This document shows, one piece after another, positions 35,003-44,200 of a stretch of 64,000 bases of DNA. The translations under genes were made by a program, and so were the position numbers. The stretch is from assembly GCA_021414245.1 (NCBI GenBank), contig JAIOOU010000007.1:186001-250000 (forward strand). The letters are read 5' to 3'. The notes under the pieces were generated by a model. The model did no database searches and was not told where the DNA came from. It saw only the letters and a list, made by a program, of their open reading frames with translations. Origin of the DNA: Chloroflexota bacterium. GTDB lineage: Bacteria > Chloroflexota > Anaerolineae > Anaerolineales > Villigracilaceae. Within the stretch, counting starts at the first letter, position 1. Each line of letters starts with the position of its first letter.

Positions 35003-35926
35003 TCAAAAGTCAACCAAACGGCGGATGGTTTTTTCGATCTCGGTTGTTACTCCATCCTTGACTTTAAACCAGATTATGCCTGCATCAGACTCCTTGAACC
35101 AGTTGGCCTGCCTGCGGACAAATATGCGGGTCGCGCGTCTCATCTCGACCTTGGCCTGCTCGATCGTCAATTCTCCTTGCACCACCCGGACGCATTCGCG
35201 ATATCCAATGGCAGACATGCTCGGGAGGGCGGGGGAATACCCCCTGGCCAGCAGCCCTTTGACCTCTTCCACAAATCCATTACTAAACATCTGCTCGATA
35301 CGTTCGTCCACGCGTTGATATAACTCGGCGCGTGGACGGGTCAGGCCAATGGTAATTAACTGATACGGCGAGTCGATTTGGCCGCGTTGTTCAGAGAATT
35401 TTCGCCCCGTCGAAAGAATAACCTCCAGAGCCCGAATGGTCCTTCTGACATTACGGCCATCGATCTTCTCTGCGGATTGGGGATCCAGAATGGAAAGTTT
35501 GTCGTGTAGCCAGTTAGTTCCTTTTTCCTCTTTCATCCTTTCCAACTCGCTGCGCAGTCGTTCGTCCGCGATTACCTCCGGCGGTTGCCATCCCTGGGTA
35601 ACCGCGCGAATATATTGACCTGTTCCGCCAACTAGAAAGGGAAGCCTGCCGCGCATATGGATATCCGCGATAAATTCTTTCGCCTTCTCTTGAAAGACCG
35701 CCAGACTTAATGTCTCATCCGGATTGACGATATCGATCAGGTAATGCGGCACCCGACCCTGTTCCATTTGGGTGGGTTTGGCGGTACCAATATCCATGCC
35801 GCGATAAAAGAGGCGCGAATCTGCAGAGATAATTTCGCCATTTAATTTTTCCGCCAGTTGAATGGCGAGCTCGGTTTTCCCGACGGCAGTGGGTCCGACG
35901 ATAAGGATAAGAGGTTTGGGCTGCAT
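35003..35926 (-). CDS. miaA: tRNA dimethylallyltransferase MiaA
   Basis: 307 residues, normal for the family. The P-loop is LIVGPTAVGKTEL, then GEIISADSRLFYRGMDIGTAKPT, PHYLIDIVNPDE and FLVGGTGQYIRAVTQGW, with a basic C-terminal region (RRATRIFVRRQANWFK). It adds a dimethylallyl group to A37 of tRNAs that read codons starting with U. It lies 13 bp after the DUF3592 gene. Confidence 0.97.
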   Translation of the reverse strand: MQPKPLILIVGPTAVGKTELAIQLAEKLNGEIISADSRLFYRGMDIGTAKPTQMEQGRVPHYLIDIVNPDETLSLAVFQEKAKEFIADIHMRGRLPFLVGGTGQYIRAVTQGWQPPEVIADERLRSELERMKEEKGTNWLHDKLSILDPQSAEKIDGRNVRRTIRALEVILSTGRKFSEQRGQIDSPYQLITIGLTRPRAELYQRVDERIEQMFSNGFVEEVKGLLARGYSPALPSMSAIGYRECVRVVQGELTIEQAKVEMRRATRIFVRRQANWFKESDAGIIWFKVKDGVTTEIEKTIRRLVDF

Positions 35927-35939
35927 TGTATTGAAGGGA

Positions 35940-36368
35940 TTACCTCTCCAGAGCAGAGTCCGCCGGATTCTCCGGATTGTAGTAAACGGTCACATTGGCA
36001 CCGATTGGATAACGTGCCACGGTGGCCTGGGCCTGCCCTGTCACGCGGACATTTAAGAATTGTTCGCCCGCTTTTATGATCTGGTTTTGATAAGTCTGTC
36101 CTTTGACTTGGTATTGATAAACAACAACAGGATAGGTCGAGTGGCTTCTACCTGTTCTGCGCGATTGAACCGATGACATCAGAACTATGCCTGCCGTACT
36201 CGGCCAGACCTGGGCAAGCTGCCGCGCTGCGCCGCTTTGCTGATTTCGTCTGTAAAGCAGGTAGCCGATTCCGCCGAGCATGGCGATGGGGATCATGACA
36301 CTGCAGACCACGGTGCCAAGGCTGGCAAAGAGCCCAAAACCGGTGATGATCCATTCAAAATTACCCAT
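35940..36368 (-). CDS. DUF3592 domain membrane protein
   Basis: 142 residues. One N-terminal membrane segment (about 5-37, VVCSVMIPIAMLGGIGYLLY) is followed by the DUF3592 beta-domain: WPSTAGIVLMSSVQSR, YPVVVYQYQVKGQTYQN and YPIGANVTVYYNPENPADS, the family's characteristic ending. The function of DUF3592 is unknown. ATG 36368 follows AAGGAGG; six codons further upstream the frame is still open but lacks a start site. The gene is read with miaA. Confidence 0.82.
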   Translation of the reverse strand: MGNFEWIITGFGLFASLGTVVCSVMIPIAMLGGIGYLLYRRNQQSGAARQLAQVWPSTAGIVLMSSVQSRRTGRSHSTYPVVVYQYQVKGQTYQNQIIKAGEQFLNVRVTGQAQATVARYPIGANVTVYYNPENPADSALER

Positions 36369-36523
36369 TGAAACCTCCTTTTTCACTAATAAATAATGAT
36401 TGGCCAGCGCATGAAGATGTCATATCAAAATTGTTTCACGATTTATAATGTCATGACCTTTCTGGTAAACTTTCAAAATTCTGAAATAGATTTGTCCATT
36501 TTAACACCGAGGTGAGCAGGATT

Positions 36524-37372
36524 ATGATCAATTGGCAGGAACTTACCATCGACATGTTCGTTGAGCAATTGCGTACGGTCTATCGCCGTACTTATGGGGA
36601 AGTGGATACGACCTTTGGCCGGATTGTGGTCTGGTGCGGCCGGCTGGTTCTTGAGAATATTTCGAACTCGGACGCGTTGTATCATGATATCGACCACACC
36701 ATCATGGTTTCCCTGGCTGGGCAGGCCATCATCGAAGGTAAACACCTGCGCGAGGGAGGAGTAACTCCCCGTGATTGGATGCATTACATGATCGCGGTAT
36801 TATGCCATGATATCGGATATGTTAAAGGGGTGTGCCGGAATGATACAAAGGACCACTTCGCCACCGGAGTGGGGGATGAATTGGTCTATATTTCCCCCGA
36901 AGGCACGGACGTGGCCTTGACCCCCTACCATGTCAATCGCAGCAAACTCTTTGTAAAGGAACGCTTCGGCGCGGGTCTGCTGGAGGATATGACGAAATTG
37001 CTGGACGCGGACCTGATCGCGTCCTATATCGAGATGACCCGCTTCCCCTCACCTCCCGGAGAGATATACAAAGATACCAAAGGACTGGGCGGGCTCGTGC
37101 GTGCGGCTGATTTTGTCGGCCAGCTGGGTGATCCGGATTATCTGCGCAAATCCCCGGCATTGTTCTATGAATTTCAGGAATTGGGGCTCAACGAAAAACT
37201 TGGCTACAAATTCCCGAATGACATGCGCAAGAATTATGCCTCCTTTTACTGGGAGAGCGTCAATGACTATATTAAGGATGCGCTTGTCTATTTGCGTTTA
37301 ACCGAGGATGGAAAACAATGGATCGCAAACATGCACTCGCATGTGTTCGATGCGGAACATGGAGATGCCTGA
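36524..37372 (+). CDS. HD-domain metal-dependent phosphohydrolase
   Basis: 282 residues with an HD domain. The first His pair is in ALYHDIDHTIMV, the HD doublet in AVLCHDIGYVKG and a later Asp in VRAADFVGQLGD, giving a full divalent-metal site. The C-terminal half (RKSPALFYEFQELG to KNYASFYWESV) is helical. The family hydrolyses phosphomonoesters or cyclic nucleotides; the substrate is not resolved. Start at ATG 36524; the preceding GAGGTGA contains an alternative GTG. Stands alone, with a terminator 37 bp after its stop. Confidence 0.82.
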   Translation: MINWQELTIDMFVEQLRTVYRRTYGEVDTTFGRIVVWCGRLVLENISNSDALYHDIDHTIMVSLAGQAIIEGKHLREGGVTPRDWMHYMIAVLCHDIGYVKGVCRNDTKDHFATGVGDELVYISPEGTDVALTPYHVNRSKLFVKERFGAGLLEDMTKLLDADLIASYIEMTRFPSPPGEIYKDTKGLGGLVRAADFVGQLGDPDYLRKSPALFYEFQELGLNEKLGYKFPNDMRKNYASFYWESVNDYIKDALVYLRLTEDGKQWIANMHSHVFDAEHGDA

Positions 37373-37408
37373 TTGACGTATTTTTACATTGGCCATTCCA
37401 TAAAGTGT

Positions 37409-37446
37409 AAACAGCATCCCCTTCCGATCGGAAGGGGATGCTGTTT
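37409..37446. terminator. Terminator between the HD phosphohydrolase and surface lipoprotein genes
   Basis: A perfect palindrome of 38 nt (17-bp stem, GATC at the centre). TTTT on the right side ends the rightward gene; AAAC on the left gives a weaker signal for the leftward one. Confidence 0.8.
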
Positions 37447-37457
37447 TAGTTGCTTCT

Positions 37458-38993
37458 TTAAGGTTTGCCTATTTTCGTTGGACTTGGAATTGCAGTTGGC
37501 CTGGAGGAAGTGGGCCGGGGGGCGGTGGGTACGGGCGTCGGCGGGGCGGCGATGATCTGGAGTCCTTGCAGGTCACCCAGGGCATGGCCGGTTGACTTTG
37601 CCACCCAGCACTTCATATTGAACTTGCTCCAGAGGATGTAATACCACTCATTGTCCTGGCTGGCACCGAGTATGTCAACCGTATCCCCGAGAGGTATGGC
37701 GGTTACATCGCTATAGATTGTACCCGGGCCTTTTCGGCAAAATGCATTCTTGTCAAACACAAATTGCGGCACAACGGATGTCGGAACCAGCGTTGGCACT
37801 TGTGAGGCCGGGGCTGCCGCGGCCACTGGCAGGAATTGATAATCCCAGCCAAAATCCTTGTCGGTCAGGGAAGTACCTGTGTCTACCGTTGCGTTTGCAA
37901 AGGCGTCTGAACCAGTCAGGCCTGAAGGGAATGTCCACTGACCGGGGATCAATATGCCATCGTTGGGCGGATTTAGTGCACGAACCGCAAGACAATAGCT
38001 TCCAAAGGCAAGGATTCCATCGAACTGATAAAGACCGTTCACATCTGTCAGCACACTTGCAACACTGGGTGTTGCACAACCGCCCCAATGCAGGTCCACT
38101 TGCACGCCGGCGATGCCCGGTTCTCCAGCTTCGCGAATTCCATTTGCCTGCAACACTCCACCGCCGATATCAATACAGCCTGCCGGCAGGGGACTCGGAA
38201 GGGGTCCATCGGGAACGGCGCATAGATCGTGCCAGACGATCCCGCTAATGGATGCGGAAGCAGGCGGACTTCCGCCCGGACCCCCGCAAGCCCCGCTTGC
38301 ATCACGCACAAAACTGCGACTTGAAGAGAATGGCCCGAGTGTGGTCCCGCTGATCGGTGCGATGCGCCAGTAATAGGTTTGGCAATCAACCAAAGGGGAA
38401 CCTGGCCCCCAGCGGGTGGATGGATTCCCTGTACCCCCGCTCAGGCTTGTGTCTGTGAACGTCGGGTCGACCGATAGATCCACGCGGTACCCCTCGGGTG
38501 AACAATCCTGTGGATAATCCCAGATCAGACTATCGGATGCCTCGTTGAAGCTTGCGCCATCGGCGGGTTCAAGCAGGGTGGGTGCCACCAATGATTCGGT
38601 TGCGCAGGTGGGGCCGGTGAAGAAATAATTTTTCCCTGTCGATGGACCAAGTGTGACCCCGTTAATTGGCGCAACTGACCATGCATATTCCTTGCCCGGC
38701 TCCAGAGACGCACCCGGGCTCCAACTGGTGGAAGGGTTACCCGTGCCGCCGCCAATATTATCTGTAAAGAACGGCCCGGTCTGCAGGGTAATCGCATATC
38801 CTTCAGGATTGCATGTTGGCGATGGATAACTCCAATGCAGAGTTGGACTCAGTGAATCCACTGTGCTCCACATGGCTGGGCTGATCAGGGAAACAGCCTG
38901 CAGGCTGTCCGTGGGGCAGGTGGGAATTGTGCATCCGCCCAGGCCCAACAGGATGAAGACGAATAAAAATATAAAGAAGCCATATCTTTTCAT
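37458..38993 (-). CDS. Multi-domain surface lipoprotein (FN3-like repeats, SdrD-B-like domain, SH3b)
   Basis: 511 residues. A lipobox (LGLGGC) ends the signal peptide. Two similar beta-sandwich repeats of about 95 residues follow, each with SPExY/NPEGYAI-type strands, GGTGNPSTxW and APIxGxTLGP, so they are recent duplicates. Next is a Sdr-type B domain (ISGIVWHDLCAVP, GEPGIAGVQVDLHW, TDVNGLYQFDGI) and an SH3b domain (FCRKGPGTIYSDV, DTVDILGASQDNEWYYI). The tail is Pro/Thr/Ser-rich. SH3b domains often bind cell-wall peptides. The start at ATG 38993 leads straight into the signal peptide; the frame stays open 40 codons upstream without a signal. Confidence 0.75.
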   Translation of the reverse strand: MKRYGFFIFLFVFILLGLGGCTIPTCPTDSLQAVSLISPAMWSTVDSLSPTLHWSYPSPTCNPEGYAITLQTGPFFTDNIGGGTGNPSTSWSPGASLEPGKEYAWSVAPINGVTLGPSTGKNYFFTGPTCATESLVAPTLLEPADGASFNEASDSLIWDYPQDCSPEGYRVDLSVDPTFTDTSLSGGTGNPSTRWGPGSPLVDCQTYYWRIAPISGTTLGPFSSSRSFVRDASGACGGPGGSPPASASISGIVWHDLCAVPDGPLPSPLPAGCIDIGGGVLQANGIREAGEPGIAGVQVDLHWGGCATPSVASVLTDVNGLYQFDGILAFGSYCLAVRALNPPNDGILIPGQWTFPSGLTGSDAFANATVDTGTSLTDKDFGWDYQFLPVAAAAPASQVPTLVPTSVVPQFVFDKNAFCRKGPGTIYSDVTAIPLGDTVDILGASQDNEWYYILWSKFNMKCWVAKSTGHALGDLQGLQIIAAPPTPVPTAPRPTSSRPTAIPSPTKIGKP

Positions 38994-39126
38994 ATATATT
39001 CTCCTTTTTAACCTGGGAGGAATTATCGCACCGAATTGTTTCAGGCTTACCCCCCTTTTTGTACGGGGTTCCCCTTCCAGGGTGATTGCCCGGACCGACA
39101 GGATCTTAAGCATAAAGATTTATTCA

Positions 39127-39166
39127 AATAAAAAGAGACACGGAATGTCGACCATGTCCCTTTTTA
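39127..39166 (-). terminator. Terminator after the zinc-ribbon gene
   Basis: An imperfect stem (AAAAAG-GACA with TGTC-CTTTTT, plus an inner GG/CC) directly behind the stop at 39171. Read leftwards it ends in CTTTTTATTT, a good U-tract. Confidence 0.65.
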
Positions 39167-39170
39167 TCAA

Positions 39171-39410
39171 TTACTTGTCCGGTTTTCGATGGACTGTCAG
39201 CCAGCCCGTTTTTCCACAATCTGGACAGCGCTCATGCTTTCCTGGATTGCCGGCCGCCTTCCACCTTATTCCGCCCATTTCCCAGAAGGATCTTTCATGT
39301 TTACATTCCGCGCATCGCAGCATCCATGAACGCGATTCCATTTCCATCTCCTCCGCCAGTTTTTGGGGGAGAATCGCCTTGAGGAATCTTTGAATCCTGC
39401 TGTTTTCCAT
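39171..39410 (-). CDS. Small zinc-ribbon protein
   Basis: About 79 residues. An amphipathic N-terminal helix (RFLKAILPQKLAEEME) is followed by a zinc ribbon: CAECKHERSFWEMGG, then RCPDCGKTGWLTV, that is CxxC-x20+-CxxC. No known family was recognised; similar ribbons bind nucleic acid or protein. The ATG at 39410 lies 2 bp after the AKR stop (a GTG two codons earlier overlaps it), so translation is probably coupled to AKR. A terminator follows. Confidence 0.7.
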   Translation of the reverse strand: MENSRIQRFLKAILPQKLAEEMEMESRSWMLRCAECKHERSFWEMGGIRWKAAGNPGKHERCPDCGKTGWLTVHRKPDK

Positions 39411-39412
39411 GT

Positions 39413-40360
39413 TCACTCAGTTGAATATTCGCGGATGGAATCGGTGGCTTCATCCAATTTTTCCACTTCCTCTTCACTCAGTTTCCAGCCTGCACCGCCG
39501 GCATTTTGTTCCGCCTGTTTTGCATTCTTTGCCCCCGGGATGGGAAGCGCGCCTTTGCAGATCAGCCAGTTTAATGAGACTTGCCCTGCGGATTTTCCGC
39601 CGTGGTTTTGACCGATCTCGGTTAACAACTTGATCACAGGCGGAAGTTTTTTAAGGAGTTCCATGGTTTGCGTGCCGGCACGTACACCGGGTGGGGGAGT
39701 TTCAAGAGAGTATTTCCCTGTCAGCAATCCTTTTTCCAGCGGGGAGTATGCGATCAGGCGAATGCCCAACTCCTTGCAGCGCGCAAGCGTGCCGTTTTTT
39801 TCCACTTCGCGGTTGAGCAGGCTGTAATGGACCTGGTTGGATGCCAGCGGAATTCCATGCTGGGCGAGGGTGGAATAAGCGCGCAGCATGTTTTTTTGGC
39901 CGAAGTTCGAAACCCCCACTGTGCGGGTCCAGCCGCGTTTTACACATTCGACCATGCCTTCCATCAGGGTCTCCGGGCTCATCGTAACAGCCGGCCAGTG
40001 AATCTGATAGAGATCCACCGCGTCGAGTCCCAGACGTTCCAGGCTTCCCTTCAAGGCACGGGGAATGAAACCCTTGGTGAACTTCCAGGGCCACGGGAAA
40101 AATTTTGTTGCCACCAGAATGGGCTGGTCAATTTCCTTTAAGAATCTCCCCAATAATCGCTCAGAATAGCCTGAGCCGTAAATTTCGGCAGTATCTACAA
40201 AGCGAACCCCCAGATTAAGTGATACATCGAAGGACTCACGGATTTCCTTGTCTGTGTACTCCTGGCCGTAAGCCCAAATGACCCGGTCCCCCCATTGCCA
40301 CGCCCCCAGTCCCATTTCAATGGCGTGCAAAAATCTTGTTTCGTTGCTGACTTCTGTCAC
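39413..40360 (-). CDS. Aldo/keto reductase
   Basis: 315 residues of the AKR TIM-barrel family. The catalytic tetrad is visible: Asp in RFVDTAEIYG with its Tyr, Lys in ILVATKFFPW and His in LYQIHWPAV. NADP-binding features near the C-terminus include IPGAKNAKQAEQNAGG. It should reduce an aldehyde or ketone with NADPH; the substrate is unknown. It is the first gene of a two-gene leftward unit with the small zinc-ribbon protein and diverges from rnc. Confidence 0.92.
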   Translation of the reverse strand: MTEVSNETRFLHAIEMGLGAWQWGDRVIWAYGQEYTDKEIRESFDVSLNLGVRFVDTAEIYGSGYSERLLGRFLKEIDQPILVATKFFPWPWKFTKGFIPRALKGSLERLGLDAVDLYQIHWPAVTMSPETLMEGMVECVKRGWTRTVGVSNFGQKNMLRAYSTLAQHGIPLASNQVHYSLLNREVEKNGTLARCKELGIRLIAYSPLEKGLLTGKYSLETPPPGVRAGTQTMELLKKLPPVIKLLTEIGQNHGGKSAGQVSLNWLICKGALPIPGAKNAKQAEQNAGGAGWKLSEEEVEKLDEATDSIREYSTE

Positions 40361-40422
40361 ATTGCCTCCGCGTATCCGTTTACATTCTATCTTAAAAAAT
40401 CACTTTCCCCAAAAAATCAGGT

Positions 40423-40428
40423 TACAAT
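40423..40428 (+). promoter_or_regulatory. Probable -10 box of rnc-smc
   Basis: TACAAT in the divergent gap between AKR and rnc. Transcription would start near 40435 and leave a leader of about 90 nt with GGGAGG before ATG 40526. An in-frame ATG at 40454 lies inside this leader. Confidence 0.4.
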
Positions 40429-40525
40429 TCAGCCCGCTCAAAAATTGGAACTGATGGAACGCGAGACTCCACCCCGTTCGCGGATGGGGGTTTGGCGCTC
40501 CCTGAGTTCCGGGAGGTTCCCTCGA

Positions 40526-41233
40526 ATGACCAATTCAAACATGCGGGATGTGGAACCCGTATCTGACCTCAGCCGGCGGCTGGGTCTGCCCTTTTCCAAT
40601 TTATCCCTGCTGACGCGGGCTCTGACCCACCGCTCCTACGTCAACGAGAATCCCCTCGCGGTTGAGGATAATGAACGCCTCGAATTCCTCGGCGATGCAG
40701 TGTTGGATTTTATTGTGGGGGCCTGGGCCTACAACCGTTTCCCTGAAATGCCTGAAGGTGACCTGACCAAGATGCGCTCCGCCCTGGTCCGCAATGAACA
40801 GCTGGCAAAATTTGCGCGCAAACTGGATTTGGGCCATGCGCTTCGCCTCGGGCGTGGCGAGGCGGCCTCCGGCGGCCAGGACCGGGACAATTTGCTGGGC
40901 TCGGCTTTCGAGGCGCTGATCGGCGCCTTGTTTTTGGATGCAGGCCTCGGCAGGGTTGAAGCGTTCGTGCATCCAATCCTGGAGGAAGCGCGCGAATTCA
41001 TCCTGACCGAGATCCACGACCCGAAGAGCAAATTGCAGGAGTGGGCGCAGTCTCAAAAATTGGGTTCACCGCGCTACCGCGTGCTGGGTACCAGTGGACC
41101 CGATCATGCCGTTGTCTTTGAGATGGTGGTGGAAATCGCCGGTGAGGTAAAGGGACATGGTTCCGGCACCAGCAAGAGTTATGCCGAACACGCAGCTGCC
41201 CAGGATGCGCTGAATACCTTAAATATCGTCTAG
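40526..41233 (+). CDS. rnc: Ribonuclease III
   Basis: 235 residues. The RNase III signature ERLEFLGDAVLDF has the catalytic Glu/Asp residues and NLLGSAFEALIGALFLDAG the second acidic patch. A dsRNA-binding domain follows (DPKSKLQEWAQ, HGSGTSKSYAEHAAAQDAL). It processes rRNA precursors and structured mRNAs. The start at ATG 40526 sits behind GGGAGG; ATG 40454 would add 24 basic residues with no counterpart in the family. smc follows 50 bp later, a classic pair. Confidence 0.96.
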   Translation: MTNSNMRDVEPVSDLSRRLGLPFSNLSLLTRALTHRSYVNENPLAVEDNERLEFLGDAVLDFIVGAWAYNRFPEMPEGDLTKMRSALVRNEQLAKFARKLDLGHALRLGRGEAASGGQDRDNLLGSAFEALIGALFLDAGLGRVEAFVHPILEEAREFILTEIHDPKSKLQEWAQSQKLGSPRYRVLGTSGPDHAVVFEMVVEIAGEVKGHGSGTSKSYAEHAAAQDALNTLNIV

Positions 41234-41282
41234 CCGGTCATCCATGCTCGAAAAAATCTGAATCGAAAATTGTAGATACACC

Positions 41283-44200
41283 ATGCCTCTCCGTTTAAAA
41301 TCACTTGAGTTACAGGGATATAAAACATTCGCCTCGCGGACTGTTTTTGAGTTTGCAAGCGGGATCACCGCCATTGTCGGACCGAACGGTTCCGGCAAGT
41401 CGAATATTGCCGATTCCCTGCGCTGGGTGCTCGGAGAACAATCCTACACGCTTTTGCGCGGCAAGAAAACGGAAGACATGATCTTCTCCGGCTCGGAGCA
41501 TCGTGCGCGCGCCGGTATGGCGCAGGCCACCATTACCTTTGACAATACCGAGCAATGGCTGCCCGTGGACTTCTCCGAGGTGGCCATGATGCGCGTTGCC
41601 CATCGGGACGGCCACAACGATTATTTGATCAACGGCCAGCATGTGCGCTTGCGGGAGATGAACGAACTGCTCGCGCAGGCCGGCTTGAGCGAGCGGACTT
41701 ACACGATCCTCGGCCAGGGGTTGGTGGACGCCTCCCTGGCTTTGAAAGCCGACGATCGCCGCCGTCTGTTTGAAGAAGCCGCAGGGGTGGGGTTGTATCG
41801 CGCCCGGCGTGATGATGCCCTCAAACGACTTGAGAATACCGAGCGTAATCTGGAACGCGTTCTGGATATCATGGCCGAACTCGAGCCGCGCATTAAGAGT
41901 TTGGAGCGCCAGGCCAAACGCGCCATTGACTTTGCGCGCGCGCAGGCCGATATGAAACTGCTCCTGCGCGAGTGGTATGGCTTTCACTGGCATCGTGCCC
42001 AGCGTGACCTGACCGACGTGCGTGAAACCTTGCGCGGACAGGAAACACGTGTGCGCGATTCGCGCAATACTCATGAAAAATCCCAGGAGGGTTTTGCCGC
42101 CTTCCGTGAACGGCTTTCGGGACTGCGCGCCCAGTTGAACAGCTGGCACCGCCAGTCTGCGGAATTGCATAGTCAGCGCGAAGCCATCAGCCGCGAACTG
42201 GCTGTTCTTGAAGAACGCCGCCGCTCCCTGACGAACACACAGGCTGCGATTCTTTCCGACCAGGAACATGCCATGGACGAACTGCATCTCGCCAATGAAC
42301 GCTATGGCGAGGCCGGGAAGGATCTGGCACGGGTCCAGTTGGAATATGAGGAAGCCAAAACCCAGTTTGCTAATGCGCAGAATGCCCTGCAAACCCGCCA
42401 GACGGAGCGCACGGTTTTGGAAGAGCAGTTCGCCCACCTGCGGACCCAGATCGAGGAACTCAGCCAGCAGCGCGCGGAGAACAATGCCCGCCTGGATGAA
42501 TTAAGATCCCGCATCGAATCGCAAACCCAAAAACTTGAACAAACCCGGGCCGCGATCGCGAACGGCGAGTCTGTTTCGGCAAGGGCCAAAGCCCAATTTG
42601 AAACGGCACGTAAGACCCGTGAACAGGCCAACCTTGCCTTGCAGGAAGCAGAAGATCAGGTGCTCAACAAAAAGAGTGAAGTGGAGCGCATTGAACGCGA
42701 ACGCCGCGAAGCTCTCGAACAACGAACCCGGGAAGAATCGGATCATTCGCGTCTGAAGGCCCAGTTGGAAGTGCTTGAACAATCGGAACAATCTCTGGCC
42801 GGTTACGCAGAGGGTGCCCGTTATTTGTTGGACGCCGCCCGTCAGTCGAAACTTGGCGGCGCACGCGGCGCGCTCAGCGCGGCGCTGGATGTGCCAGCCC
42901 ATCTTGAGACAGCCATTGCGGCTGCCCTCGGGGATACCCTTGACGCTGTCCTGCTGGATTCCAGCCAGCTCGAAGATGCCTTGAATTTGCTGGAAGCGGA
43001 CGATGCCGGGCGTGCGGTGTTGCTGCCCCTCGATGAACGTGAAAACCCGTCTTTGCAGGCTCCAGGTGATACGGATTGCATCGGTGTGGCAGCGGACCTG
43101 GTCAACGCGCCGGAAGATCTGCGGGCCGCGGTGCGTTTGATGCTTGGCCACACCCTGGTTGCACGTGACCGAAATTCCGCCCGCCGTTTAATTAAGGAAT
43201 TACCGACTCATGCGCGTGTGGTGACCCTGCGCGGGGAAGTCTTCCGCGGTGACGGACTTGTCATTGCCGGAAGGACCGCTTCCTCCTCCGCCCTGAGCCG
43301 GCCGCGCCAAAAACGCGAATTCGAATCCGCCCTGGCCGGACTCGTGGCCCTGCTGGCGGAGTCAAATGACCGCGTTGAAAGATTATCCAGCCAGCTCGCT
43401 GCTGCACAGTCGGAACTGGTTCAGGCCGAGACCGATGCGCGCGAAGCCCGCGTCAGGTTGGGGGAGACCCAGGAGACCGAGCAACAGGCAGGTCTGGAGT
43501 CTGAATCGACCCAGCGTCAGCTTGACTGGCAGAAAAGTCAGTTGAGCCAGTTGGAGGCCGAAGCGCAGGAGTCTGCCTCGATCCAGCAAAAATTAATCGA
43601 ATCGCAGGCAGGTGTGGAGAACCGCTCCGCTGAAATACAAACTCAATTAAAGGAAACTTCCGGGCATTTGAATGGGGTCTCCGCCGACGAACTGCAGGAA
43701 CAGGTATCCTATTGGAGTACGCGGGTTGCTGTCGCTGAACAAAGCCTGACCGGTGCGAATGCCAAAAAGGAGGAACGCGCGAAGGAGATCACGCGGCTTG
43801 ATTCGCGGCGGGTTGAGTTGACCTCGCGTTTGCAGGAGGCCGAGGATTCCCTGACAGGTCTGGATCAGGAAAAAGCCAGACTGCGCGAGAATGAAACCAG
43901 CCTGCACAGTCAGATCGAAGCGATGCGCGTGTTGATCGAACCGGTGGAAAAGGATCTGGAAACCGCCGAGCAGGAGGAAAAACGCCTGCAGGAATTGGAG
44001 ACCAACGCCCAGCGAGTTTTCGCCAACACCGAGCGTTCTTATGGACAGGTGCAGCTGGAGTTAATGCGCAAGCAGGAAGCACTGGACAACCTGCGCCAGA
44101 AGATCACCGATGATTTCGGTCTGGTCATGTTCGATTATGCCGCGGATGTCTCCGGCCCGGTGCCCCTGCCCTTGGATGGCATGGTGGAACAGCTGCCGAT

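Noticed and set aside
41310-42437. 375-codon open frame opposite the smc N-terminal half
   Set aside because: Shadow of the smc codon bias; no motif and no ribosome site.
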